Shown: positions 26,963 to 36,580, counted from the first letter of the stretch. The stretch is DNA of 64,000 bases from Anaerolineales bacterium UBA6055 (GCA_002428985.1 DIYL01000015.1:124001-188000), one strand, 5' to 3'. The notes: generated by a model from the sequence alone, not told the origin. A program made the numbers and translations.

Positions 26963-28252
26963 TTAACCATCGGATTCATCAGTTGGTGTAACCGCTTCAA
27001 CATCTGCCGTATCAACTGGAGACAGTTCTACAAAGGTCGTTGTGCCTTCAATCACATCAACTTGACGGATTACACGTTCACCATTAATTGTTGCAATCAC
27101 ATCGTATCGCCCAACTGGTACATCAGCTACAACGAAGTTCTCTTCCCATATCGGATCAGAATTTACATCAAAACTTGTTCCGAGTTGAATGTATGTAGTT
27201 GTTGTATCTTGCACCAACCCATTCGAGCGATTACGGACTGTAATATCAGCATCCTGTACTAGATTTTCATCATTATCTAATACACGTCCCGCAATAACCC
27301 CATGGCCAACATAAGGTACCATCCACAAAGCAGGGTTATACGTCGCTCGATAAGCATTTTCCCCCATACGTACCTCAAAATGCACATGCGGTCCTGTCAC
27401 ACGTCCACTATTCCCGACTTGCCCAATCACCTCGCCAGCTTCAACATACTGCCCTGCCTCAATCAATGAAGCGGATAAATGGGCATAAAGTGTATAAATT
27501 GGTTGTCCACGATAGCCAAAGTCATGCTCAATTACTATCACATTACCGTAGCTAGGTGAATTCTGGAAGCTTGGCACATCATCTTGTGACCGTCCATCCG
27601 CAGCCCAAACCACAGTACCACTACCCGCAGCCCGCACTGCTTGCCCAACTGGATTAGGCATATCAATCCCATGATGCACACGGAATGGATTATCCTTTTC
27701 AGGCCCATCCGACCCATATGGATAATAAAACAGCACCGCATTATTGGCATTCGAATCCACAGGACGCGTCAACCAATAGTGATCGCGTCCGAGTGGGTCA
27801 CGTGACAACGGAGGAATCAACGGCGGAGGTTGCCATTCTGCAGGTGCGCGTGTCACATATTCAACTGTAATCACAATTTCGTCGCCGACTGTAGTAGCTG
27901 TTGGTGCAAGTATCGTCGGTGTTGCGACATCAGCAACTGATGCATCAGCCACATTCGATACATCAAACGCATTGAACGGTGTAGCAGTCTCTAGTTGGCT
28001 CGATGGTAATGTTGGCGGAATAAATTCACGAGTTGGGATCGCAATAGTTGGCAATGCTGTACTATTTTCGCCAAAGCCTTCACTCAAAATAGTTTGCCAC
28101 GCATTTCCTTCAGCCTGAACATCCTCCTCAGTAGGAATAACCGGTGAAACGGACAACGCAGGCGATGAATTAACCAGTAATAATGCACCAAACCCAAACA
28201 AAACAACCAATAGAATTAGAATTGTTGGTAAACCAGATGATCGTTTTCCCAT
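26963..28252 (-). CDS. M23 (LytM-type) peptidase with membrane anchor
   Basis: An N-terminal transmembrane segment (LPTILILLVVLFGFGALLL) is followed by a Pro/Thr-rich stretch and then the peptidase domain. HHGIDMPNP supplies the HxxxD zinc ligands and GPHVHFEVRMG the HxH ligand. The C-terminal about 100 residues look like a beta-sandwich (carboxypeptidase regulatory-like: VIAGRVLDNDENLVQDADITV). It should cut peptidoglycan cross-bridges outside the membrane. The chosen ATG (28252) lies one base after the upstream stop codon, with GAGGAT as ribosome binding site; ATG 28270 is an alternative. Confidence 0.88.
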   Translation of the reverse strand: MGKRSSGLPTILILLVVLFGFGALLLVNSSPALSVSPVIPTEEDVQAEGNAWQTILSEGFGENSTALPTIAIPTREFIPPTLPSSQLETATPFNAFDVSNVADASVADVATPTILAPTATTVGDEIVITVEYVTRAPAEWQPPPLIPPLSRDPLGRDHYWLTRPVDSNANNAVLFYYPYGSDGPEKDNPFRVHHGIDMPNPVGQAVRAAGSGTVVWAADGRSQDDVPSFQNSPSYGNVIVIEHDFGYRGQPIYTLYAHLSASLIEAGQYVEAGEVIGQVGNSGRVTGPHVHFEVRMGENAYRATYNPALWMVPYVGHGVIAGRVLDNDENLVQDADITVRNRSNGLVQDTTTTYIQLGTSFDVNSDPIWEENFVVADVPVGRYDVIATINGERVIRQVDVIEGTTTFVELSPVDTADVEAVTPTDESDG

Positions 28253-28253
28253 A

Positions 28254-30581
28254 CTATCCACTATCCTCATCTGCTTCAGGTATATTAGCGGATGGCGTCG
28301 GTGTCAGCGCAAATCCACCCATCTGGCTAACAGCATAAATTTCAAGCATTGCATTATACCAATCTAAGCCTTCAGTTTTACGGAACATCCAATAATTCAT
28401 TGTATTGGCATTTGCACGCCAGTCGTTACCAGCAGGTGTCCATTCCCAGCCATAGTCTAATGCCAGCTCCGTCAAATCAATATAATATCCAGAAGGTATT
28501 TCGGACTTGAATCGCCCACCTTGATTATATGCTTCGACATCGCCACTGCTACGACTAATAAAATCCCATGGCAGATATTTCAATGGTTTACCCAATTGTC
28601 CAGATTGTGCTTCATCAGCAACGCGTAGATAAACGCGCCAGTGCGTATTGACCCCTTCATCCTCACGCACAACCTCAATTAAGGGTGGGAAGCCTAAGAT
28701 AGAATTTCGAGTAATCGCAATTGTCCGACCTGTTTTATGCCAATTACGGCGATCTTCACCAGGTTGAGGTAATTGGTCAATGACCCAAAACGCATCATCA
28801 AGTTCACCCATAAAATCTCGCCCTGATTCGGCGAGCACTTGTTCCCGTAATGCGTTAAAGGAATCATTTACAGCATCACTCAATACAGCATTGGGTGCTT
28901 CAACATCAATCAATGGGCTTAATCTATAGGAAACGTTATCCGTAGCTGGGCTGGATTGCTCAATATATAGATCATCTTCAACCCCAAGTGGTAAGCCACC
29001 GGTATTCAGTAACGAGGCAGGCAATACACGATCTGACCATGTTGGGAAGGTCGTTCCAAATGGAACTGAAATTACCTCCGTTGCAACACCATCTCCAGTA
29101 TATGGACGTGCCGATAAGAATGTAGACTGACCATCCTCTGAATCGACAGCAAAAACCAAACTCTTCGCAGTCAACTCTGGTGACCATGACGGCATTCGAC
29201 CAAAACCAATCACCTCAGCCGATGCGACATCACTCGCAAGAGATTGTACAAAAATGACATCCCGTCCGAGTTCAGATGCACTAAATGCTAACTCCCGCCC
29301 ATCAGGTGACCACTCCGGATAATTCTCATTACGGGTTGGGGTGTTCGTGACATTGACGGTTTCTAATGTATCAAGATTAAATACATAGATGTCTTGATTA
29401 CCTTCGCGCAGGGATACAAATGCAATCTGCCGCCCATCAGGTGACCAGGCAGGAGAATAATCTGGCGACGGATGATCGGTAATACGTATAGGTGCTTCCG
29501 ATCCATCTACAGGAACAGCATATACATCAAGATTGTTGCCCTGATAACTTTCGTAGACTAACCACAACCCATCATTACTCCACTTCGGGTTATCTTGATA
29601 CGACAGATCAAATGTCAAACGATTTGTTTCTTCGTTATCAAGGTCATATACATATATTTCCCAGTTACCCTCTTTATTCGAGGCATAAGCTAAGCGCATC
29701 GTCCCTGTATCGGGTGGTGACCACGCTGGACTTGTTTCATCGGCACGATCATTTGTGATACGAATTGGATTACGCGACCCAACATTTACAGCCCAGAGAT
29801 CATCTTGCCCTTGTTCACGGACAACATACGCAATCGCGCCACGTACTTGCAATACTTCAGGAATTTGTGTTGCTGTCGGCACTGCAGTCGCCGCGATAAT
29901 CGCTCCGCCAGATTGAGTCGGCTGAAGTGGTGTTGCATTAAATATACTCGAAACATCTTGCACAGGCGGATTTGCAATCGGATTCGTATTCTGTTGCGAT
30001 GGATCAGTTGCCCATAAAACAATTCCGATGACCACAACACCTAACACAACAAATGCGACACTGAGCAAACGATTTTGAGTACGGAGCGGATCTTCTTGAA
30101 TAACAACATCAATCTCCGCACGAGCGGCACGACGCGCCATAGTAGTTGAAGCACTTTGTGATACCGTATTCGATACAGTCCGAGTCGCCCCCACACTAGT
30201 ATTGACAGCACGTTTCGATACAAATCCTAGTAATCCAGTGAATGCCGTCAATAATCCCAAAACAGCTACTGCAATAAGTCGTACACCTCTGAACAACAAT
30301 CCTATAATTTGTTGCGCGAGACTTACTATTAGCCTCACAACACGCAAACCAAAACCGAATATGACTTTCGCGAAGTTTATAATCGCGCCAAGAATCAGCA
30401 TAAACAAAGATGCCAATGCACTTAACACCAAAATCAATAGGGAAACAATAGCGCCAATTATGCCCCCCGTCGTTCCTGTGAGTACACCAACACCATCTAA
30501 CAACCATTCCCCAAGTGCGGAAGTCAATTTAAGGGCGACTAATCCTAATTTGTCAGTTAACCGATAAACTCTTAAAATCAT
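28254..30581 (-). CDS. Membrane protein with TolB-like (PD40) beta-propeller
   Basis: Residues 1-110 hold three to four hydrophobic segments of amphipathic repeats rich in Leu, Val and Gly. A further single transmembrane helix lies near residue 170 (VAFVVLGVVVIGIVLW). From residue 240 at least four propeller blades are seen, each with a WSPDG(R)xIAF-type strand: PAWSPPDTG, PKWSNDGLWLVY, PAWSPDGRQIAF, PEWSPDGRELAF. The C-terminal 230 residues form a separate domain without recognisable motifs. The propeller should sit outside. It is translationally linked with the M23 peptidase gene. Function unknown. Confidence 0.8.
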   Translation of the reverse strand: MILRVYRLTDKLGLVALKLTSALGEWLLDGVGVLTGTTGGIIGAIVSLLILVLSALASLFMLILGAIINFAKVIFGFGLRVVRLIVSLAQQIIGLLFRGVRLIAVAVLGLLTAFTGLLGFVSKRAVNTSVGATRTVSNTVSQSASTTMARRAARAEIDVVIQEDPLRTQNRLLSVAFVVLGVVVIGIVLWATDPSQQNTNPIANPPVQDVSSIFNATPLQPTQSGGAIIAATAVPTATQIPEVLQVRGAIAYVVREQGQDDLWAVNVGSRNPIRITNDRADETSPAWSPPDTGTMRLAYASNKEGNWEIYVYDLDNEETNRLTFDLSYQDNPKWSNDGLWLVYESYQGNNLDVYAVPVDGSEAPIRITDHPSPDYSPAWSPDGRQIAFVSLREGNQDIYVFNLDTLETVNVTNTPTRNENYPEWSPDGRELAFSASELGRDVIFVQSLASDVASAEVIGFGRMPSWSPELTAKSLVFAVDSEDGQSTFLSARPYTGDGVATEVISVPFGTTFPTWSDRVLPASLLNTGGLPLGVEDDLYIEQSSPATDNVSYRLSPLIDVEAPNAVLSDAVNDSFNALREQVLAESGRDFMGELDDAFWVIDQLPQPGEDRRNWHKTGRTIAITRNSILGFPPLIEVVREDEGVNTHWRVYLRVADEAQSGQLGKPLKYLPWDFISRSSGDVEAYNQGGRFKSEIPSGYYIDLTELALDYGWEWTPAGNDWRANANTMNYWMFRKTEGLDWYNAMLEIYAVSQMGGFALTPTPSANIPEADEDSG

Positions 30582-30757
30582 TTAATAGCATCTTTACTAA
30601 TTCGCATTTACACAAGCATTCTACAAATATTTGAGCTTAGGAACAATTATAGACTAATCGTCCAACTTGCGTTAGAAAATGTTGACTTTATTCTGTCATT
30701 GTAAGATTTTATGAGTATAGTTATAGGGATTCGTATAATTCTATTGGAGTACACATC

Positions 30758-31897
30758 ATGCACATACGTAAATTACAGTTTGTTATTGCTATAATTTTGA
30801 CGTTATTTTCAACTACCCTTTTTGCCCAAAATACCCAACAAGTCACCCATATCGTTCAACCGGGGGAAAATCTTTTCCGCATCGCCTTGCGTTATGGTGT
30901 TGATATGACCGAGTTAAGTGAACTTAACGATTTACCCGATGCGCGTAGCATTTATTCGGGTCAAGAACTTGTCATCCCGGGTTTAACCTTACCAGCAGTT
31001 GAAGGTGAAACCCCTATTATTGAAGGAAATCAAGAAGATGTCGTTGAAAATCCCTTAGTTGCAGCCGCACCTATTGTTCATACAATTCAACGTGGCGAAA
31101 TCCTTAGCCAAATTGCAGGGCAGTATGGGGTAACAGTTGAAGCTGTAATGCAAGCCAATGGCATCTCAAATCCAAATCGCATTGTTGTCGGCGAAGAACT
31201 CAATATCTGGGCATCATCTGAATTCTTAGCGCAGCAAGAAGCTCTTGAGGAAGCAATTGCAGAACAAGAAGCACAAGAAGAAGCTTTGGAAGAGATTCAA
31301 TCCTCTGAACGCGAAGAATATGTCGTGCAATCCGGCGAATATTTGTCACAAATCGCGCGTCGATTTAATGTGAGCTGGGTTGCGATAGCCGAACTAAACG
31401 GCATTACTGATCCTGATACAGTTTATGCAGGCATGACCCTACTCATTCCGAATGGATCTGATGTACTGTCACAAAACGTATCATATGCGACCTATAATAA
31501 CATCGCTCCTGCCGTATCCGACCCAGGTGCCCGTATTGGTACAGGGCGAGAAATCGTTGTTGTGCTCAGCACCCAGATGACCTATGCGTACGAAGACGGT
31601 GTATTACAACACAGCGCACTAGCATCGACTGGACTGCCCGCCACACCAACAGTACAGGGTGACTTCAAAGTCTGGAATAAAACCCGCGCCCAAACGATGT
31701 CCGGTCCGGGTTACTATCTAGAAAATGTGGAATGGGTGATGTATTTCTATCAAGGCTACGGTTTGCACGGCACATGGTGGCATGAGAATTTCGGTCAGCC
31801 CATGAGCCATGGATGTGTCAACTTAACCAACGAAGATGCACAGTGGTTCTATGAATTCGCTAGTGTCGGCACACCCGTCCACGTTCGTTTTTATTAG
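30758..31897 (+). CDS. L,D-transpeptidase with three LysM domains
   Basis: A signal peptide (residues 1-24) precedes three LysM peptidoglycan-binding repeats. Their starts are HIVQPGENLFRIALRYGV, HTIQRGEILSQIAGQYGV and YVVQSGEYLSQIARRFNV, with a Glu/Ala-rich helix between the second and third. The C-terminal YkuD domain has the catalytic motif SHGCVNL with Cys353 and the upstream GLHGT. The enzyme would form 3-3 cross-links in peptidoglycan or attach proteins to it. GGAG lies before the ATG. It diverges from the TolB-like gene. Confidence 0.95.
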   Translation: MHIRKLQFVIAIILTLFSTTLFAQNTQQVTHIVQPGENLFRIALRYGVDMTELSELNDLPDARSIYSGQELVIPGLTLPAVEGETPIIEGNQEDVVENPLVAAAPIVHTIQRGEILSQIAGQYGVTVEAVMQANGISNPNRIVVGEELNIWASSEFLAQQEALEEAIAEQEAQEEALEEIQSSEREEYVVQSGEYLSQIARRFNVSWVAIAELNGITDPDTVYAGMTLLIPNGSDVLSQNVSYATYNNIAPAVSDPGARIGTGREIVVVLSTQMTYAYEDGVLQHSALASTGLPATPTVQGDFKVWNKTRAQTMSGPGYYLENVEWVMYFYQGYGLHGTWWHENFGQPMSHGCVNLTNEDAQWFYEFASVGTPVHVRFY

Positions 31898-31909
31898 ATA
31901 AAACTAATC

Positions 31910-31931
31910 GGGGGCACGTGTCTGTGCTCCC
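31910..31931. terminator. Hairpin between convergent genes
   Basis: An 8-bp GC-rich stem GGGGGCAC/GTGCTCCC (one G-U pair) with a 6-base loop lies between two convergent stop codons. Neither side has a proper T tract, so the call is weak. Confidence 0.4.
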
Positions 31932-31934
31932 ACA

Positions 31935-32507
31935 CTATCCGGCTTTACTACCATCCAATTCAAGGTCTTCGGCATGATCTTGCATCGCTTTGAGCACAAG
32001 CGGCACATGGAATTCCCATAAATCGACGCCAAGTGCTTCACAGCCTTCGACCACATCGTTACGGACGACACCCGCTGCAAAGGCTTTATCTTTCCATTTT
32101 TTCTTGATTGACTTGATCTTTACGTCACGAATATCTTTGCTTGGACGTACCAGAGCAACAGCTGTGATTAGCCCTGTCAATTCATCAACTGCAAATAACG
32201 CTTTCTCACGTAGCCCTGTACGCAGATGACCGTGCAATGGTCCATGGCTCAGGATTGTGTTAACATCCTCTTCACTTAAACCACGCTCACGTAAAATCGG
32301 CGCACCATCAACGGGGTGCTGTTCGAGCGTTGGGTGAATCTCCCAATCAAAGTCGTGTAATAGTCCAACTAGCCCCCACGAATCAGGGTCTTCACCATAG
32401 TGTTCAGCATATGCTCGCATCGCGAACTCAACCGACAACATATGTTTGCGTAAACTATCCGACTGCACAAATTCACATACAATATCCCATGCCTGAGCAC
32501 GTTCCAT
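31935..32507 (-). CDS. HD-domain phosphohydrolase-like protein
   Basis: I place the start at ATG 32507 (MERAQAWD), because AGGAG is 8 bases upstream; the longer in-frame extension has no ribosome binding site. The metal-binding HD pattern is seen as H...LLHDFDWE...HP, with further His residues in LSHGPLHGH and Asp in FAVDELTG. The closest general description is the HDIG/HDOD-type small hydrolase that acts on nucleotides. Substrate unknown. It is convergent with the L,D-transpeptidase gene. Confidence 0.85.
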   Translation of the reverse strand: MERAQAWDIVCEFVQSDSLRKHMLSVEFAMRAYAEHYGEDPDSWGLVGLLHDFDWEIHPTLEQHPVDGAPILRERGLSEEDVNTILSHGPLHGHLRTGLREKALFAVDELTGLITAVALVRPSKDIRDVKIKSIKKKWKDKAFAAGVVRNDVVEGCEALGVDLWEFHVPLVLKAMQDHAEDLELDGSKAG

Positions 32508-32644
32508 AAATAAAACTCCTATAACAGCATAATTTATACTGAGACATGGTAACCACATTTGGGGACAATTTCAAATGCTATGTCGGTTATCGAATGAAGT
32601 TCAAAAGATGAGTAGACGGTCGCGTGGATGAAACGATAAATTTC

Positions 32645-33916
32645 TTAATTGTACAAGTTGCCAACTTTGAGCCGATACTTTGAGTTTTTCTTTATGAAAC
32701 TTTTTGCAATACTTTCATTCCCGCGTTTTGTATCAGTTCTGTATACGTTTAAGTCAGTTTTATCAATTAGAATATATAGTCCATCTAGACATGAAATTGA
32801 GTAATACCCGTATCGTTGATGAGATGATAATGAAACAACCTGTGTGTCAAACTCATGACGCCCAATTAATTGACCATTCGAACAATCCAACATACTAACA
32901 ATTGACGATTGCACATCAAACAATGTCACATACTTACTTCCATGAGCAAATTGAAGTTGCCTTGCATCAAAATTCGTTGAACCCGTATAGAACTCTGCTT
33001 GTAGCTTGGCAGTCTTAATATCGTAAATGACTACTTTCGAATAATTCTTACGCATACTCATATATGGATTTGCAATATAGGCAAAATACTTTCCAGTAAT
33101 AGAAAAATCAGGTGAATATGCTTCGTATTCTCTTCTAGAAGGCGATGGTTCAGAATAATAATAGAGATGTCCTAACTTGGGAGTCGAGGTGTGAATATAA
33201 TATCCATTATTATGGTCGTTATATAACACTCCAATCAATAGACCACTTGGATGTAAAGTCGAACCTCTACTATAAACATCTTCATATTCAACATCATACA
33301 CATCTTTAGTTTTGGTATTATAGTCGATAACTAACCATTGATGTGCAGCTGGGTTTTTATCTTCCCCTATCCAATTTGCCCAAACCAAGTTCTGACTTGG
33401 ATAGAATCCAACATTTGTAACTTTACCATCAGGAAGGTTTTGTAAGAATATCTCTCTGCTATGCTCGTAATCCCATACCAGTATTGAGTGAGGTGTACAG
33501 ATGCTTACTAAAGGTAAATTAGGGTGATGTGCTATTTTAATAACGTCGTATGGCATGCTAGGTAACACAGCATTTGACTCAATTTTATACTTACCATTAG
33601 ATATGGTAGCAACTTCTAAATTTACTCTTGTATCTTTTTTGTAGACGGCAATGAGAATCAATTTGGACGGATGCCATGTAGTAGCAAGATAATCTTGTTT
33701 TTTTAGAAATATACTATCAAAGTTATGTAATACATCGTTGGTAATATCTGGCGTTTCTTCTGACTCGATGAAGTCCTTCGTCACTTGATTAATATAAACC
33801 CCATCACTAATTTTGAATAATTTTTCACCTGCCTCAGCTTCCAATTGTGATTGAGGTTTTGAACTATAAATTGTACGTCCATATTTGGACTCACTCTCAT
33901 TTGATGAATCAGGCAT
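32645..33916 (-). CDS. Unknown cytoplasmic beta-propeller-like protein, AT-rich
   Basis: It has 423 residues without a signal peptide or transmembrane segment. The pattern of short hydrophobic strands (for example LATTWHPSKLILIAVY, VIKIAHHPNLPLVSIC, STLHPSGLLIGVLY) with HP and SW dipeptides fits a WD40/YVTN-like propeller of about seven blades. Residue content is high in Tyr, Asn, Lys and Ile, and the DNA is visibly richer in A+T than neighbouring genes, which suggests later acquisition. The N-terminal 60 residues are polar. GGAG lies 11 bases before the ATG. No partner gene is adjacent and I cannot assign a function. Confidence 0.75.
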   Translation of the reverse strand: MPDSSNESESKYGRTIYSSKPQSQLEAEAGEKLFKISDGVYINQVTKDFIESEETPDITNDVLHNFDSIFLKKQDYLATTWHPSKLILIAVYKKDTRVNLEVATISNGKYKIESNAVLPSMPYDVIKIAHHPNLPLVSICTPHSILVWDYEHSREIFLQNLPDGKVTNVGFYPSQNLVWANWIGEDKNPAAHQWLVIDYNTKTKDVYDVEYEDVYSRGSTLHPSGLLIGVLYNDHNNGYYIHTSTPKLGHLYYYSEPSPSRREYEAYSPDFSITGKYFAYIANPYMSMRKNYSKVVIYDIKTAKLQAEFYTGSTNFDARQLQFAHGSKYVTLFDVQSSIVSMLDCSNGQLIGRHEFDTQVVSLSSHQRYGYYSISCLDGLYILIDKTDLNVYRTDTKRGNESIAKSFIKKNSKYRLKVGNLYN

Positions 33917-33951
33917 TATTCAATCGACTCCATGTTGTCAAAAGTATAAAC

Positions 33952-33983
33952 AAGTTGGGATAATCATTAGACTACCCCAACTT
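33952..33983 (-). terminator. Probable terminator of the aspartase/fumarase gene
   Basis: An 8-bp stem AAGTTGGG/CCCAACTT encloses a 16-base loop with further inner pairing. On the minus strand a T-rich but interrupted tail follows. It lies 9 bases past the stop codon. Confidence 0.55.
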
Positions 33984-33991
33984 CAGGAATA

Positions 33992-35392
33992 CTAAGACCG
34001 AATACCACCCTCGGTCATGGCGTAAGCATCAAGTGCTTCGTCAAGGTCGGCAGCTTCCATCAAACCCATTTCAAGCACAACCTCACGGACGCTCTTACCT
34101 TCGGCGAGTGCTTTCTTAGCGACTGCGGCACCGTTGTTATAACCGATGATTGGGTTCAATGCTGTCACGAGAATTGGATTACGTGACAACCAGCTTTCCG
34201 CGTTTTCACGGTTGAGGATGAGTCCAGCCATCAGTTTGTCAGTGAAAGCACGAACAGAGCCAATCATGACCTGCATCATTTCGTTGAGGTTGTGGGAGAT
34301 AATCGGCATCATAACGTTGAGTTCGAATTGTCCGGCCGCACCACACATGTTAACAGTGGTGTCGTTACCCATGACGTGATACATAGATTGGTTCAACATT
34401 TCCGCCAATACGGGATTGACTTTACCCGGCATGATAGATGACCCCGGTTGGACAGTTGGGCAGGTCAATTCAGCGATACCGGTTGTTGGACCAGCAGAGA
34501 GCAAGCGTACATCGTTGGAAATACGGGTGAAGTCCATCGCCAAGTTCCGCAACGCCGCCGAGAAGAATACCGCATCTTGCATGGATTGCATGGATTCAAA
34601 CAGGTCATCGCTTTCGGACAATTCAAGTCCAGTCAACTCGGATATTTTTGTGATCATACGACCATGATAATCAGGATGTGCGTTCAAGCCTGTACCGGCT
34701 GCAGTACCACCGATGCCAAGGCGACGGAGTCCTTCTGCTGCAAAGGTTACTTTTTCAATTTGACGTTCAATTGCTTTTGCCCATGCACCAACTTCTTGCC
34801 CGAGGCGAATTGGGACAGCATCTTGTAAGTGGGTACGTCCCGTTTTGACAACATCATCCCATTCTTCAGCTTTGCCGTTGGTCACATCAACAAAGTGTTG
34901 CAACGTTTCAATCAGCTCGTCGAAACGCCATAGTACACCAAGACGAATCGCCGTTGGGATGGTGTCGTTGGTTGATTGCGCCATATTAACATGATCGTTC
35001 GGATGAACGGGTTTGTCACTGTCTTCAACAGAGAACCCGAGAATCTGATTGGCGCGATTTGCCATGACTTCGTTGGTATTCATGTTGTGGCTGGTACCCG
35101 CACCTGCTTGGAATGGATCAACAACGAAATGTTCGTGATGTTGCCCACTCAAAATTTCATCACCCGCTTGGATAATTGCATCAGCAACTTTTTCATCCAA
35201 TAGTCCAATGTCTTTATGGACTTCCGCTGCTGCACGTTTAATCAATGCCATACTCCAGATAAATGCAGGCATCGGTTTCATCCCAGAGATCGGGAAATTT
35301 TCAACTGCACGTTGAGTTTGTGCCGCATAGAGTGCATTTTTAGGAACTTTTACTTCACCAATAGAATCTTTCTCAATACGATATTCTGTCAT
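33992..35392 (-). CDS. Aspartate ammonia-lyase / class II fumarase family enzyme
   Basis: This is a member of the fumarase/aspartase superfamily of homotetrameric lyases. The mobile-loop signature GSSIMPGKVNPVLAEM is complete. FQAGAGTSHNMNTNEV and GRTHLQDAVPIRLGQE match aspartases more closely than fumarases (which read QTGSGTQTNMN and GRTHLMDAVPLTLGQE). It would convert L-aspartate to fumarate and ammonia; a fumarase role is the main alternative. ATG 35392 (MTEYRIEKD) is chosen because GAGGAG is 7 bases upstream. It is monocistronic. Confidence 0.85.
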   Translation of the reverse strand: MTEYRIEKDSIGEVKVPKNALYAAQTQRAVENFPISGMKPMPAFIWSMALIKRAAAEVHKDIGLLDEKVADAIIQAGDEILSGQHHEHFVVDPFQAGAGTSHNMNTNEVMANRANQILGFSVEDSDKPVHPNDHVNMAQSTNDTIPTAIRLGVLWRFDELIETLQHFVDVTNGKAEEWDDVVKTGRTHLQDAVPIRLGQEVGAWAKAIERQIEKVTFAAEGLRRLGIGGTAAGTGLNAHPDYHGRMITKISELTGLELSESDDLFESMQSMQDAVFFSAALRNLAMDFTRISNDVRLLSAGPTTGIAELTCPTVQPGSSIMPGKVNPVLAEMLNQSMYHVMGNDTTVNMCGAAGQFELNVMMPIISHNLNEMMQVMIGSVRAFTDKLMAGLILNRENAESWLSRNPILVTALNPIIGYNNGAAVAKKALAEGKSVREVVLEMGLMEAADLDEALDAYAMTEGGIRS

Positions 35393-35666
35393 CGTAGAAC
35401 TCCTCATTAAGTTGAATATTTGTATTATCATCACCGTCTGGTGATGGTCAATCTAAACTTTAAAATAGCCCCACTATTGTAACGCCGTTTGAATAGCTTG
35501 AGAATGATAACCCGCCAATAGAACCCTATCATAAGTAGTTGATGATAATGCAACGTTTTAAAGTTATTTTCAACGCATTTAGACTAGCATTCATATGTGA
35601 AAAGTGGCATCATTACAGTGTAAATTGTTTTGTTCTGACCAACTATCACAAAAAGGAACTTTACAC

Positions 35667-36140
35667 ATGTTGAAAGATGCTCTAAATAAATTTGCTCAAC
35701 AACTTCCAGCAGAAGAAGCTAGCGCACACTGCGATGGTCCATGTGGCGTTTATGATCCTGCATCCGCGCGTATCGCAGCAGAAGCAGCTCTTTCCATGAC
35801 CAAGAAAATTCTCGCGCTTGACCCGCCAGCAGAAGGCGATGCACAAGCATGGGCAAGCTATCTCAATACTGTATCCCGTTATGTCCAAATTAAAGAAGAA
35901 CAAGCACATCTTGCAAAAGAAGAACTGCTTGTACTATGGACAGATTACTTCAAACCAGTCCACTTAGAAGCATACCCAGACATCCACACCACCTTCTGGA
36001 ATGCAGCAAAACTTTGCTCGTCTGTAAAGGTTGAAGTTAACCTTGAACACGCACAAGAATTGATGGATGCAATTGAAGAAATTCATAAAATCTTCTGGGC
36101 AACCAAAAATCGCGATGTAGAATACTACACAGCATCTTAA
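35667..36140 (+). CDS. sodN: Nickel superoxide dismutase, propeptide form
   Basis: The enzyme dismutates superoxide with a Ni ion held by an N-terminal hook. After a 20-residue propeptide (ending EEASA) the mature N-terminus reads HCDGPCGVYDP, with His1, Cys2 and Cys6 as nickel ligands and Tyr9 at the substrate entry. The rest is the four-helix bundle. The precursor has 157 residues, the mature protein 137, close to family size. ATG 35667 has AAAGGA upstream. The maturation protease gene follows directly, separated by a terminator hairpin. Confidence 0.95.
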   Translation: MLKDALNKFAQQLPAEEASAHCDGPCGVYDPASARIAAEAALSMTKKILALDPPAEGDAQAWASYLNTVSRYVQIKEEQAHLAKEELLVLWTDYFKPVHLEAYPDIHTTFWNAAKLCSSVKVEVNLEHAQELMDAIEEIHKIFWATKNRDVEYYTAS

Positions 36141-36162
36141 GCTGAACGCAACTCAAGATTTC

Positions 36163-36194
36163 AAAAGCTGGGCTAGTGATAGTCCAGCTTTTTT
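36163..36194 (+). terminator. Terminator/attenuator between sodN and sodX
   Basis: A 13-bp stem (36163-36175 with 36180-36192, one G-U pair) closes a GTGA tetraloop and runs into six T residues (36189-36194). It lies 22 bases after the sodN stop and ends 8 bases before the sodX start, so sodX depends on read-through or an own promoter. Confidence 0.85.
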
Positions 36195-36202
36195 CTGTTC
36201 AT

Positions 36203-36580
36203 ATGACGATTCAACAGACACACTCACCACTTCCTAGCCCATCCTTATTTGATTGGCTACTACTACTTTTACATCGCCGTATTCTCATTCGTGTAACAGG
36301 TGACTCTATGCACCCAACCTTATCATCAGGCGATACCGTGTTTGTTAATCCATCAGCTTACAGCACATCATCGCCACAAGTTGGAGAGATTGTGGTCGCT
36401 CATCATCCCTACCAACGTAACTTATCTATCATCAAACGCATCGCAGATATTACAGACGAACGGCGTTTAGTATTGCACAGTGATAATCCTAAAGCTGGTA
36501 CAGACAGCCGATCATTTGGGACAATCAGCCCCAATCGTCTTATCGGTAAGGTCATATGTTGTGTGAAAGCAGAGACCTAA
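36203..36580 (+). CDS. sodX: Ni-SOD maturation protease (S26 signal peptidase-like)
   Basis: This small signal peptidase-like serine protease is expected to remove the sodN propeptide and expose the nickel hook. The catalytic dyad is visible as GDSMHP (Ser35) and IIKRI (Lys78), with the box HSDNP later. It has 125 residues and no clear transmembrane anchor apart from a hydrophobic stretch DWLLLLLHRRILI. Start ATG 36203 is used; an in-frame GTG at 36176 lies in the loop of the upstream hairpin. No ribosome binding site is visible, consistent with low expression. Confidence 0.88.
   Translation: MTIQQTHSPLPSPSLFDWLLLLLHRRILIRVTGDSMHPTLSSGDTVFVNPSAYSTSSPQVGEIVVAHHPYQRNLSIIKRIADITDERRLVLHSDNPKAGTDSRSFGTISPNRLIGKVICCVKAET

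Noticed and set aside
26869..27015. 49-residue N-terminal extension of the PPC-domain protein
   Set aside because: AGGAGG lies directly before ATG 26868 and a signal peptide follows; the extension would bury the signal peptide.
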